From contig JANAVB010033217.1 of assembly GCA_029216955.1 (NCBI GenBank), positions 925,640 to 989,639 of the forward strand: a stretch of DNA of 64,000 nucleotides, in the 5' to 3' direction. Positions within the stretch are counted from its first letter, which is position 1. Every line of letters begins with the position of its first letter. Under the pieces are notes generated by a model, which searched no databases, was not told the DNA's origin, and was given only the letters and a program-made list of their open reading frames with translations. Source of the DNA: Iris pallida (taxonomy: Eukaryota; Streptophyta; Magnoliopsida; Asparagales; Iridaceae). Position numbers and translations under genes: made by a program. This document shows, piece after piece, positions 63,856 to 64,000 of this stretch.

Positions 63856-64000
63856 TAAACTCTTTGTTCACAAAGCAAGCTATAATTAAAGAATATGGAA
63901 CAAGTATCGAGTTCGTAACTCAAGTATAGAGCTTACAAGAGTTATAAACTCGATACTTGTTCTGTATTCATTATATCTTGCTTTGTGAACAAAGAGCTTA
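63856..64000. repeat. Long inverted repeat (hairpin) at the right window edge
   Basis: The left arm 63856-63913 and right arm 63946-64000 are reverse complements over about 55 bases with a few mismatches. They share CTCTTTGTTCACAAAGCAAG and GAACAAGTATCGAGTT. The loop is about 32 nt. The repeat may extend past the window. Confidence 0.8.

Larger units (their letters stand above)
61824..64000 (-). mobile_element. CACTA-2, internally deleted, continuing past the window
   Basis: The left terminal repeat CACTACCAAAATCTG is at 61824, sharing 12 bp with the CACTA-0 end. ATT (61821-61823) is the candidate half of a 3-bp duplication. Minus-strand coding remnants are the ORF2 C-terminus (62716-63147) and TNP2 N-terminus (63130-63680), fused by deletion. 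The right end is outside the window. Confidence 0.82.

Overview
This window looks like a flowering-plant nuclear intergenic region made almost entirely of transposable elements nested inside one another. I see no convincing host gene, rRNA, tRNA or CRISPR array. The plant signature comes from chromovirus-type Ty3/gypsy elements with very long LTRs, a Sirevirus-like Ty1/copia element primed by initiator tRNA-Met, CACTA (En/Spm) elements with TNP2 and Transposase_24-type genes, a hAT-like non-autonomous element, and telo-box/TATA LTR promoters. All recognisable protein genes are broken by stops, frameshifts or insertions. I cannot name the species. Layout, left to right. 1-2869: the 3' part of a long gypsy LTR (family 'G1') carrying two tandem-repeat blocks. 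2870-4029: unassigned DNA and the right end of a CACTA element (CACTA-0), inserted in the integrase gene of another gypsy element ('D'), whose integrase C-terminus and 3' LTR fill 4029-6319. 6320-18707: a decayed copia element in minus orientation, interrupted by a complete younger copia of the same family (8170-17194, 5-bp duplication CATGG). Both copies carry an extra gene, 'ORF X', downstream of pol. 18708-53182: one gypsy/chromovirus element (G1), stretched to about 34 kb by insertions. Its gag-PR-RT-RNaseH is interrupted at 22616-33806 by a gene-less long-LTR element (LARD A1, itself hit by a hAT-like element at 28829-29547). Its integrase follows at 33812-35150. Its 3' LTR is split by a rearranged gypsy element 'B' (35908-52015), which contains a second gene-less element (LARD A2, 36034-44837) in the opposite orientation. 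53312 to the right edge: a CACTA element (CACTA-1) with a solo G1-type LTR in its second gene (55667-58438, duplication CACAG), then a B-like LTR (60197 onward) carrying a third CACTA element (CACTA-2, from 61824). How the parts relate: G1, B and both gene-less LARDs share an unusual primer-binding site that I match from memory to tRNA-Ile(AAU), placed 8-9 nt from the LTR. G1 and the LARDs also share a similar polypurine tract. The LARDs may therefore have been mobilised by a G1- or B-type autonomous partner. The youngest insertions by nesting order are the inner copia, the hAT-like element, LARD A2 and the solo LTR. The points I found most worth a second look are ORF X and its palindromic upstream region that resembles the copia LTR, the histidine-rich copia Gag, the 79-bp intron-like piece in the B integrase, the W-box array in the B-like LTR, interchangeable minisatellites in G1 LTRs, and a long inverted repeat at the right edge.
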